Below, one piece after another: positions 10,598-19,870 of a DNA stretch of 64,000 nt. Made by a program: the position numbers and the translations under genes. How positions within the stretch are numbered: the first letter of the stretch is position 1; each line of letters starts with the position of its first letter. The stretch covers positions 11,010,693-11,074,692 of the forward strand of contig NC_042524.1 of assembly GCF_900963305.1 (NCBI RefSeq), written 5' to 3'. The notes below the pieces were generated by a model. The model saw only the letters and a program-made list of their open reading frames with translations. It was not told the DNA's origin and made no database searches. The DNA comes from Echeneis naucrates (Eukaryota > Chordata > Actinopteri > Carangiformes > Echeneidae).

Positions 10598-12335
10598 CTA
10601 GCTAGTGGGTGGCTGTGAAAAGACTGCTGTATGGGATGTGCCACTGCCATCTTTATTAAAAGCTGAACTATCGACTGTTTCAGTCGCAGGAGCAGATAAG
10701 TTAACCTCTGTGGCAGGTGTTGATTTGGAGACAGCAGCATCAAATTCAATTGGAATATCTAATCTGGCTGGCTCCAAGACGGAGCCATGAGCCCCTGGTG
10801 CAACATCAGGCGCTAAAGGGTTCAGCAGTACAGGGGATTGTGGGGATGGAGATGAGATGATGGGGCTCGGAGGTATTGTATCAAGAGGCCCATTAGATGC
10901 AGCAGTGGCTGCCTCAGCTGCCTTGGCGTTCTCCGCAGCCTTGCTCTCCATCTCCTCCATTCGGCGCTGCACCATCCGAGGCATCAGCTGCACGTAGGTG
11001 CCCATCAGGCGGTGGTTAGAGCGAATCAGTTTCCCCGCACAGCTGTCCACACAGCGCTCCTGGACAGGCACCAGAAATCAGATGAGTCAGTAACAGTATG
11101 TTCTTGTTATACATGATTTGGCCAAAAGTATATAGACAAGCTATTCACGTATGGTCTGCGGTTTTCGTCGGAGATTTGAGACCTTGGCTGCAATCAACGT
11201 TGGCCTCCATCCCCCATGAAAAAAGCTACATCACAAGTAAGCACAGCCCTGACCACTACCAATCCAACACCTTTATTAGACATTGTCAGCCAACGTCAGC
11301 ACACAATCACACTAATGCTGTAAAGGCTGAATGTGATAAAACCCATGCAGCCACAGTGAGTGGGGAGTTGTAGCCACATCATCTGTCCTGTGGCCTTGGT
11401 TGTTAAAGCAGACCACTGTTCACGACCACTAGACCCTCTGCAGATAGTGGTCCGGACCAGGTTACTGGTCTGTAGAGACTAGTGTGGTTCCAGTCCACCT
11501 TTTTCCTCTTTGGATTTGGTGTCAGTGCTGTTCAATGTGTTGGCCTTTTATTTATCAGCATTTTAATAATTTGGCTTTGAAATCTTTTAGCTGTGCTGTA
11601 CTTTAATGTTTGTGAGTCCGACCATACATCTGAACCAGTTCCAAAGCAGAGAGGAGGGAGGGGGACATGAGACAGAGGGCCCACCTCCCAACTCATCTGG
11701 CCCACAAGAACATAAACTGGCTAAGATTTATGAACAGTTACTGCAATTCTAACACCAATAGACGCTAATCCATAGTGGAATACGCATTATAATCTGTGTC
11801 TTTTACTCAGCAAACTGTGTTGCTGCCACTTTCAGAGACAGGCAAAGGCAGACTGGAGCCACAGCCCGGTCCCTAACTGGTCCAGACAGTCCTACAGGTC
11901 AGTGACCTGACCACAACTCCTGCAGCCAAGGGGCCAAACTGCTGAGGGAGGAGCAGAGAGGGAAAATCAGGACACACAAACCAACTGAGATGCTTCATGT
12001 GTGGTGACCATTTACTTTTAACCGTAGTACGTATTAGAATAAACAAATAAACCCGATCAGACACTGAGCGCAGCATAAATAATCACAGGTACGGGTGCCG
12101 GCTCGGTCCTGCTCCTACCTCGTCCATGGTGAGGTTTCTGTAGTTGAAGTTGCTGGTGCATCGCTGGAAGCAGATCTCGGTCATGCGGTTGTAAACCAGC
12201 AGGAAATCCCGCAACTGCAACACAAACGAGATTCTCACAAAGTCACCACCAAACATGTGCTCACATGCGACCGAGCCAAATGTAGCAGCAAAGGCGAGAG
12301 GGACTCACATTTCTCAGTTGTTGGTCGGCATCCAT
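10598..12335 (-). CDS. timm10b: Mitochondrial import translocase subunit Tim10B (Tim9b), 3 exons
   Basis: Small Tim protein of the mitochondrial intermembrane space, a component of the TIM22 carrier-import complex. Exon 1, 12309-12335, encodes MDADQQLRN. Exon 2, 12119-12214, encodes [19 protein letters not shown] onward. Exon 3, 10598-11059, opens with [20 protein letters not shown]. The twin CX3C pairs that form the two disulfides are both present (CFQRC and CVDSC), and all exons join in phase. The predicted protein is about 194 residues. Human TIMM10B is about 103, and the difference is a C-terminal tail rich in Ala, Ser, Pro and Thr after residue about 90. The tail may be typical of fish orthologues; I cannot check that here. 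The same-strand order with ilk and smpd1 fits human 11p15.4. Confidence 0.95.
11098..11140 (+). repeat. Possible Tc1/mariner-type end fragment
   Basis: In timm10b intron 2, the words TTTGGCCAAAAGTATATAGA resemble the end of a common fish Tc1/mariner-like element that begins TTTGGCCAAAAGTAT. Only this short stretch matches; no second end or transposase remnant was found, so the assignment is weak. Confidence 0.3.
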
Positions 12336-12998
12336 TGAGTCCTCCGGCTCGAATTAAACACAATCCCGCAAAAAACAATCTACAACGACTTCACGCATCT
12401 CTCGGTGATCGTGGTTTGACCTGGACAGACTCAGATGGGGAGGAAAGTGACATTCACGCGTCGCTAAGGAAGATGAAGTCAGTTTCCCATTCGTCGCTTC
12501 CGACTCGGCAGCTCATGCGGAGTTAAGGGGAAAGTTAATGGACACTGATTGTCCTCTGCAGCTCATACTGTTGTTTCATATTTTAACGTTGGCCGAAAAC
12601 CACAAATACAAAAAATTTTCACTAAAGGGGAGATTCCGTTTTATTATTTTTTAAACCTTATACCGCATCAGACAAAGTCCAGTTAAAGAACCACGGTATT
12701 TTTTTCAGGTTAAAATATGCAGACATTATGTAAAGTCTCCACATGAGGACAACTGGAAAGGTATGAACTCGTTTGTGGTTAATGTGTATTTTTATGCATC
12801 TTATTTTCACAGATGCATCAAAGAGAAAATCTGGCCTATCAAATATCTTAAAACCCTGATTGCACCAGAAAGTTATCGCAGACTGAGTCGCTGTTATTTA
12901 CCCTAAAACGAGAGGTCAAATTCTCCTTAAGTATGAATGGGAAGCGAACTTCAGCGCCGCTGCCATGTTTGTAACAAAGATCGTCTACGTTTGTGAAG

Positions 12999-13152
12999 AT
13001 GGACGTATCACTTCCGGGTTACAGATATGTAACTCCAAGTTATATTGAGCAGGAAGCTGTAGAACAGTACGTATGCATAATGAGATTTAGAGATTTAGAA
13101 AACTTGCAGTTAATACCGTTTAAAGATGCAGCTGTAGCAAGAAATATTCCCT
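12999..13152 (+). CDS. Unassigned short open frame, possibly a first exon
   Basis: An ATG at 12999 opens a frame of about 51 codons starting MDVSLPGYRYVTPSYIEQEA. It is preceded by a CpG- and ETS-like stretch (CTTCCGGGTT at 13011), as in a housekeeping promoter divergent from timm10b. Donor-like GTACGT follows at about 13068. An acceptor-like CTAG before 13155 and a donor-like GTACTC near 13198 could bound a second exon, but the two join cleanly only through a weaker donor. I do not recognise the peptide and found no downstream exons. It could equally be non-coding transcript. Confidence 0.25.
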
Positions 13153-13222
13153 AGTTTGTGACCCAGTTTCCAAGTTTGGACCTTCGGCAGAGAAAAGGTA
13201 CTCATAGTAATTTTGTTTATGA

Positions 13223-13312
13223 ATCTGATTTATATATAATCAAGTAAATAACAATAATAAATAATATTAATATTTGTTATTGTTATTTACTTGATTGTAT
13301 ATTAATTCAGAT
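13223..13312. repeat. Long near-perfect AT-rich inverted repeat (hairpin)
   Basis: Two arms of about 40 bases surround a centre near 13267. The inner 31 bases of each arm, containing ATCAAGTAAATAACAATAA and its complement TTATTGTTATTTACTTGAT, match with two differences. The outer parts match less strictly out to TCTGA/TCAGA. It may be a small MITE, a cruciform-prone palindrome or a transcribed hairpin. Confidence 0.85.
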
Positions 13313-15017
13313 AGATTACAGTCTGTTGTATCTTTATATGCTGGCTCTAAATTATAAGCATAGGGATATAAAATCTCAGCAAAGAGTTCAACATTTAGGC
13401 CCAATAAAGTTGCAGTGAAATTTTGAGCAGGTAGTCATGGTCTCCTGAGGATGGAGCCTAATAGAGACAGAGTCAGTCTCATAGTGAAATACAGTGAAAT
13501 AAAAGTATTAGTGGTGCCCATAAAATGTTTCCTCTTTTCTGACCGTGAGGTCTCAACCTTTAGCACCACGAAAAAAAAAAAAAAAACAACTTCAATTTGT
13601 GGTGTGCATGTTGATGACACAATGGAGATTCAGTTCAATGCTTCCAATCAAAATAGTTTTACATATTTGTTGTCCCCAATAATTTATTTTGCAATTTCAG
13701 TGAAGTCCCCAACCTTTCCTCTAACATCTAGAAAAGAATACCTATCAGCCTGGTGATCAGAAATATCCAAGTTAAAATATCATGGCCTACTTGTCATATT
13801 TACTGAGTATTCTCCTCCTTCCAAGAGGACAAACCTTTTTATATCTTCACCACCCCACAGATTCTTTAAATTGAATTGTACTTTCAAAGTTTAGCTGCAC
13901 CAACATAAAAACTGAAAAACAAATAAATTGTGTTTGTCTAACAAATAATTTTTATTAACATATCAAACACTATTACAATAAAATCATAAAGAAAACATAA
14001 AAGCAACATATACATACAAAATGGACATCCAGACACATGACTGTTGTCCACTTCCTGCAGCAGCTTTGGAAAACAGCATCAGCTCAGTCCCAACAGACAC
14101 TGAATGACTAACTGTGTCCTCCGTCCTGCCCAGAGGCACAGAATATGCTGGTTGTCTGGGAGGAAAACAAAGCTTGTGACCCAAGATGAAGGCAGCGAAG
14201 GGCGCTTCTTCAAAAACCAAAATAGTTACTCATGTTTTCTTGTTAACATCTCTTGGTTTCTTCAATTCAGGTATGTCATGTTTTCTTAGTTACATTTGTT
14301 GATGTTATGCTCCATCTAGTAATGTTATACTAAGTAGATCATAATTTTTTGCCTCAGAACGTCTGTTTCCTCTCGTTCTCTCAACAAAGGTCTTGCTTGT
14401 GGAAAGATTATCACATAGTTTCCATCGTAGGAAATAAGCAACAACTGATTAATAAGGTCTAATTACTGTTTTAATTTAATTTTGTTTTTTTTTTAGTATG
14501 AGGCTGTCAAAAATGAAACTAGCCCCTTAGTGGTTATAAATGCTTTGTTGTCCAACTGTATATATTCAGTACAATCTGCAATAACTATGATTTGCATTAT
14601 AGCTTAATATTGAAATATCTTCAGTCTGACCCTAATTTATGGAAATGCTGTGAGAACTGAACATTGTAGATATCAGAAGTAGTATTTGTTGTTGGGATAT
14701 TTGATTCCAACAGATTGTGTGGGTGTCGTTGCAGTCTTGTGCCCGCCCTCTGGAAGTAATACAGTAATTGTGCTTACAAGCTACAGAAGAACAAGTGTTT
14801 TCAGATGTTAAATTATTTTCAGTTCTGTCTGTGTCTCATCCCGTCCTGCTATTGTTGTGGCTAGCACCAGAGTCACTGAGTTGCTCTGTTTCTGCAAGGC
14901 AAGCATGGCATCTGGATTGCTCCCAGTGCTCTTTTCATGAACTGCCAAGAAGGAAATTTGAACAAACAATCCTCACTTTTGTTGGCTCATGCTCGCCCAT
15001 CCCAAGGACTGGCAGCT

Positions 15018-15031
15018 GTTACCATGGCAAT
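15018..15031 (+). promoter_or_regulatory. RFX X-box-like site upstream of the hepacam-family gene
   Basis: GTTACCATGGCAAT matches the RFX X-box consensus GTTRCCATGGCAAC at 13 of 14 positions and is nearly palindromic. It lies about 400 bp before the first Ig exon. Function is inferred only. Confidence 0.4.
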
Positions 15032-15239
15032 GTGGATCTGCCATGCAAACTGGCACCAGCACACAGCAGTGACGGGGTGTGATGCCCACACTAGCCTTCA
15101 GTTAACTAATGTATCACTGCTGCGCAGTTGAAAAAACAGTTACTTATTAGACAGCATTCATTGTCATAACCAACCAGGTTGAAAAAAATCTTTTCATTTT
15201 CCCCTCATTGCTTCTGAGGTCACTGTTCTGCCTTTGTAG

Positions 15240-18200
15240 CATGTTGTTATTCACAAACAGCTCAGGTCAGTCAGTTACAGAGATTAACTGTGTGTTATTA
15301 TTTAACTTGTGTATGTATAAGTCACCCCACGACCCGACCCCAGATGAGAGGATGTGGATGGATGGATGTATAAGTCACTGTAAGTCGATATTAAAAATAA
15401 AATTATACAGGAACTCTTCCATGTTTCTCTCCAGGTGAGGTGCTAGCAGTGAATATGACTATTCCCAACACTCTCATCAGAGGTACAGTAGGAGGGGAGG
15501 CCCTTCTATCAGTCCGCTACAGTAGTTTCAGCCTTGACCTGCCCGTCATCAAGTGGCAGCTCCAGAGAGAAAAATCTGTCACTGTCGTCCAGTCAATTGG
15601 AACGGACATAATCGGCACCTTGAGGCCTGAGTATCGTGACCGAATCCTGGTGTTTGAGAACGGGACACTGCTTCTCCACAACCTCAGATTCTCAGACGAG
15701 GGAACGTATGATGTGGAGATTTCCATCACAGACGATACCTTCACAGGAGATGGCAGCATCACGCTCACTGTGGATGGTACGGTGACATGTGGTATTGTTT
15801 GATTCAGTACAGTAACTTCAGGGTACGAGCACATTGAAGACTTCTCCCTTCTTCTCCATGCTTCAAATTATAACCCCATATTATGCTCTCTAACTTCAGA
15901 TGGAATAGTATTAAGTCTGTTTTCAAAATGTTGAGATTTTCTATAAAAAACCCATAAGAATGGGAGAATAAGCCCGGGATTTACAGGAAATGATGTATTA
16001 TAGAATACTTTTAGGTTGCAACTTCGTTTTGTTGCATGTCAATCACACTCGCACACAAGTTAGTGGGCAACCGAACGTAAACAGACCTCTACTTTTCTGA
16101 GATGATTTCTCGCATGTCAAACGAGGTCAAAATACTTGTTCAGGTTTGTAGAGATGATTAATTATGTAATGACTGCAGCTTCTGGGAATGCTGAGTATTT
16201 AATCTACAAATATATATACTTTCAGCAGTTATAATAGAAGTAGCAGAATTTCCATTGTCAGCTTTAAATGCACTGAGGTTTGTAAAAAACACCGTCCAGT
16301 TGTGGCTCAGTGGTGTATGTCATAGTGTGTTAGGGTGGTTGAATGACATCAGCCCTCCCACCAAAAGGCCTGGGTGAAGGTCACCTGTGTCCTGCAGAAA
16401 GTTCCACAGAAGTCAGACATCTACAATACGCTCTTTCATGTTTCCATCAGCCAAATAAGATTCTCTCACTATAATTGTTCATAGAATTATAATTACGCTC
16501 CATTTTGACAACATTGTTAACATTGCAACATTAGTTGTGCTTTCATGTTTGGTACTTGAATGTCAGGACTTGCAACTTAGGTCTGACAAAAACAAAAATC
16601 TAAACCCTCACCAATAAAACAGCCGCATTGATACTATCAGTTGATATTAATTTATAACTGATGAATTGCATGTGCGTATATCTTAGGCAATGAGTAGTTG
16701 GTTAGCTGACATAACGGCACAGTGCCTAAATATTAATGTTAAATAAACAAATTAATAGTTATTCTGACATATATCTGGGGGGTGTGCTGATGAATTCGTA
16801 GTATTAGTAAGAAATTAGTTTTATCAAAGCAGCCAAATGTCTGTTAAGAATAGAAAATTAAAGATGAGAGAAATGTTTACTGTCCTTTTTTAAAAATCTA
16901 TTCACATGTGAAAACAACATGTATTGTCACCTACATCTAGAACCAATATCTAGGCCCTACATCCACATGGAGTCTTCATCAGTGCTGGAGCTCAGCGAAA
17001 ATGTCATCCTCAACTGCTCCCATGAAAATGGAACCAGGACTACATACAGATGGTTCAAAGGTGGAAAGCTGCAGACCAATGAAACGAGATTCGTGCTCTC
17101 ACCCGACCAGAAGCTCCTGACCATCACACGGGTGCTGATGGTAGATGATGATATCTACAGCTGTGCAGTGGAGAATCCTGTGGGCAATACGTCAAGCCTA
17201 CCTATCAGACTGACGGTCTACAGTGCGTGATGCTGCTTTTATTTTTTACAATGCTAAATCCGCCATGATAGACTTAGTGACAGGAAACCATCAGGAAACT
17301 ACAGAAGAGCAGATGCCAGAACACAGGAAGCATCAGAACAAAGATCTTGCCATATCAATGTCGAAACATTTATTTTAATAATGTTTCATTTTTTGTATTC
17401 AATTAACATTTTATTAATCTGAGAGATTAAGTGGTAATTACTAGGGACTATAAAATGTGTTGAGGGGGGTCTTCTATTTATAGCAAACTTTGTTGAAGTC
17501 ATTTAAGCATTACACATAAAATTAGTTTAATCTTTTTCATATTACATAAAAATCTTTATTGAATGTGCTTATGTTGCTCTGTTCATTGTTGATATTCATT
17601 AGCTGTAATCTTGAATCTTACCAGAAAGAAGTTCCCTTTATATCATTCTTTCTACTGGAGGCATCTTCCTGCTCATCGCCTTGGTAACTGTATGCGCCTG
17701 CTGGACGCCGTCCAAAAAGTAAGAATTAACCTGAGTCTTTCAAAACCAAGATTGACTGTAGAACGGATGGATTTTAGAAACAAACTGATAACTTTATGTC
17801 TTTGTTAGGCCAAGACATCCACCAAAATCAAGAAAGACTTTTTCCAGGTTGTATAACCGCTCTCATCGCTCACCAATCAACACCAGAGGTACCATATTTT
17901 CATACCTAAATAATATTCCACCGCAATGATAGTTAATACAAAACCTGGTCAGCTAGTCTAACATGAGGCAGGAGTAATCCCTCTGAAGAAATCAGACAGT
18001 GTACATTGTTTATGTTTAGTGTTTTTTCCTTTGTTACAGATGTTGTGCTTCCAAAAGTGACAGAACATAATGGAATAAATGCAGTAACTTCACTTTACAT
18101 CCTGCAGCAAAAGGTAACACAAACTTTCTTAGTTTCTCTGCTTTTCGCAACATATTTGACTGGAGAGCATCAGCATGTTTACAGCTTGCAGTGGTGCCAA

Positions 18201-18647
18201 CTTTTTTTTTTTTTTCCGAGCAATACTCAGTATAAACCTCAGGGTCATAACTTTTGTTCCAGAGCTGCTCTGGTTTTCTATCTGCTCTGAATTTCAGTGA
18301 AGTGGAGGAGTGCTTCCCATACACTGAACCTTTCCACAACTATGGCCAATAAGACACTTGAATTATATGTATCAGACAGGGCAATGAGGGTTCATGTCTG
18401 AGAATCTGGGAGCCTCCTACACAAAATAAATATTATTGTGTTAAATGAACCTTGTTTAGCAGAGAATGTATTTAGACTAGGCTTTCCCATTTTGCAGGAT
18501 CCCTCCATGGATGACTCATCCAGCAACAGTATTGGCTCTCCTTCTGAACTTGACAACCCACCATGCTACACAAGTGGCCCCAACTATACTTCTTCTCTTG
18601 CCCAGTCCCCTGGATCCCCTACCTGCTCCATCCACAGATACACTTGA
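15240..18647 (+). CDS. HepaCAM/GlialCAM-family Ig cell-adhesion protein
   Basis: Type I membrane adhesion protein with two Ig domains. Exon 15435-15776 encodes a V-like domain with [24 protein letters not shown] and [16 protein letters not shown]. Like HEPACAM it lacks the usual disulfide cysteines. Exon 16941-17222 encodes the C2-type domain with [18 protein letters not shown] and YSCAVENP. Exon 17625-17718 encodes the transmembrane segment ([16 protein letters not shown], then ACWTP), nearly identical to HEPACAM. Cytoplasmic exons are 17809-17888, 18040-18113 (containing TSLYILQQK) and 18498-18647, ending CSIHRYT-stop. From 15435 on, all phases join for 340 codons. The tail is much shorter than in human HEPACAM, so this may be a fish paralogue rather than the one-to-one orthologue. 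The signal-peptide exon is uncertain: a hydrophobic run ([16 protein letters not shown]) ends at a donor near 15264, and I start at its ATG. Confidence 0.88.
15321..15368 (+). repeat. Tail fragment of a dispersed fish repeat
   Basis: CCCCACGACCCGACCCC followed by GATGTGGATGGATGGATG is the typical 3' end of a common teleost repeat. It lies in the intron just before the first Ig exon and is only a fragment. Confidence 0.6.
15777..16940 (+). other. Intron between the two Ig exons
   Basis: About 1.16 kb, AT-rich. A stretch near 16312-16400 has words like a decayed RNA-polymerase-III A box (TGGCTCAGTGG), but the B box is poor. No other feature stands out. Confidence 0.6.
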
Positions 18648-19230
18648 GACCCCATCATCATCGAAGCACTCCATGTCGCACAGAACAGGAAGTCAGACCG
18701 TCCTGCAGCATGCTTCTCCTGATGGGACCTTGAGTTTGGGAAATATCTCAAAACCATTTTCTGGAGCTTTAAATGCCTCAGAATTAATGTATTGCCTGTT
18801 GATATTATTCAAGTAAACTGTGACTTAAATAGCAGTTGTGTTTACAGTTAAGAGCACAGCCTGTAGGGAAATATGAGGGGCGAATGTTATCACTTTTTAA
18901 ATGCCACTGAAGTCTACATATGGGTTTTCCCCATTCCACTAAAGTCCTTGGTAACTGGTACTACAAAGCCAAATATCTTTGAAAGGGCATGTAGTTTCAT
19001 GAAGCTTAGTTAGCGCTGGAAGGATGTAACTGTCAAACTGATGTGTAATGAGGAGTCAACTGAATGGCAAACACTGCCGCGTGCTTACTTTTTCTCTTTT
19101 CATAATCACCAACATAGGGGGTTTTGTTTAAGAGTGTTAAATGTGAAAAATAATTGTTGATACATTTTGAGAAAGTAAAGTCTAGTGTTATGTGATATTT
19201 TCTGTAGTGCCCAATAAAATCCAGCAGTGA
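18648..19230 (+). other. 3' UTR of the hepacam-family gene
   Basis: Follows the stop at 18645-18647 without splice signals. AATAAA near 19214 is the likely polyadenylation signal, followed by T-rich sequence. Confidence 0.5.
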
Positions 19231-19651
19231 CTTTTTATAATATTTTGTGATTATTTTATTTCATTCAATTAGATGATTTAAAAAAACAACAACATATCAG
19301 TATCCAGAGAAGAGTGCAGGGAAGACAAACCATAATCTGCTGAAGAAGAAGTTGTATTCAGACTGGATAAGTGGCACAAAGGTGAGCTGAGTAGGCTGAT
19401 GAGAGGGCCATGGCTGACAGGTGGACTAATCCATAACATGAGGACATCAGAGATGTCAAATTACAGAGATTACAGATGTAAAGGGCTCCTCTCCTTCAAG
19501 AGCTCACTTCAATGCCTACGTTTATAGAGCAGAGGATGTTAACTGTATGTTTCTCCTCTGTTAGAAACTCCTTTTCCAAATTATTGCCTCTTTGTGGAAC
19601 TTTGGTTTTACCAGCATCTTTTTGAGTGTCCCATTGAAACTGTATATGTCC

Positions 19652-19740
19652 AGGTTCTGTACAGGACATGGTGGCGCGAGGACTGTAGGGTCTAGGTTGC
19701 TGTCATCCTTAGGTTGCTGGTTCAACTCCAGCTCTAAAGA
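19652..19740 (+). pseudogene. Decayed tandem copy of tRNA-Tyr
   Basis: Aligns to the intact tRNA at an offset of 130 bp. The anticodon arm (GGACTGTAGGGT), the 3' half (TCATCCTTAGG) and part of the T arm (CTGGTTCAACTCC) are kept, as is the downstream flank TTTTAGACCCATGTGTAGGCT. The 5' half, including the A box, is lost or replaced. Confidence 0.8.
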
Positions 19741-19781
19741 CAAGTGTTTTAGACCCATGTGTAGGCTGTGTCAGTAGTCAC

Positions 19782-19870
19782 CCTTTGATAGCTCAGTTGG
19801 TAGAGCGGAGGACTGTAGGGTCCGAGTTGTGGTCATCCTTAGGTCGCTGGTTCAATTCCGGCTCGAAGGA
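19782..19870 (+). tRNA. tRNA-Tyr (GTA anticodon) with 16-nt intron
   Basis: The acceptor stem CCTTTGA pairs with TCGAAGG (one G-U pair), discriminator A at 19870. The A box TAGCTCAGTTGG and B box GGTTCAATTCC are good. The anticodon stem GAGGA/TCCTT encloses CTGTAG, followed by a 16-base intron (GGTCCGAGTTGTGGTC) at the canonical position after base 37. Removing it leaves the standard 73-base tRNA. Intron-bearing tRNA-Tyr is the rule in vertebrates. No strong T-run terminator lies immediately after; TTTT occurs at about 19877. Confidence 0.93.

Larger units (their letters stand above)
12336..15239. other. timm10b-hepacam intergenic region
   Basis: About 2.9 kb. It probably holds the timm10b promoter just above 12335, an unassigned possible first exon near 12999, a long AT-rich hairpin at 13223-13312 and an RFX-type X-box near 15018. 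Otherwise it is AT-rich with no recognised gene. Confidence 0.6.

Noticed and set aside
10400-10790. Plus-strand open frames opposite timm10b exon 3
   Set aside because: They are antisense shadows of the timm10b tail; splice context and homology support only the minus strand.
16312-16400. Possible tRNA-derived SINE
   Set aside because: TGGCTCAGTGG resembles an A box but no acceptable B box or tail follows.
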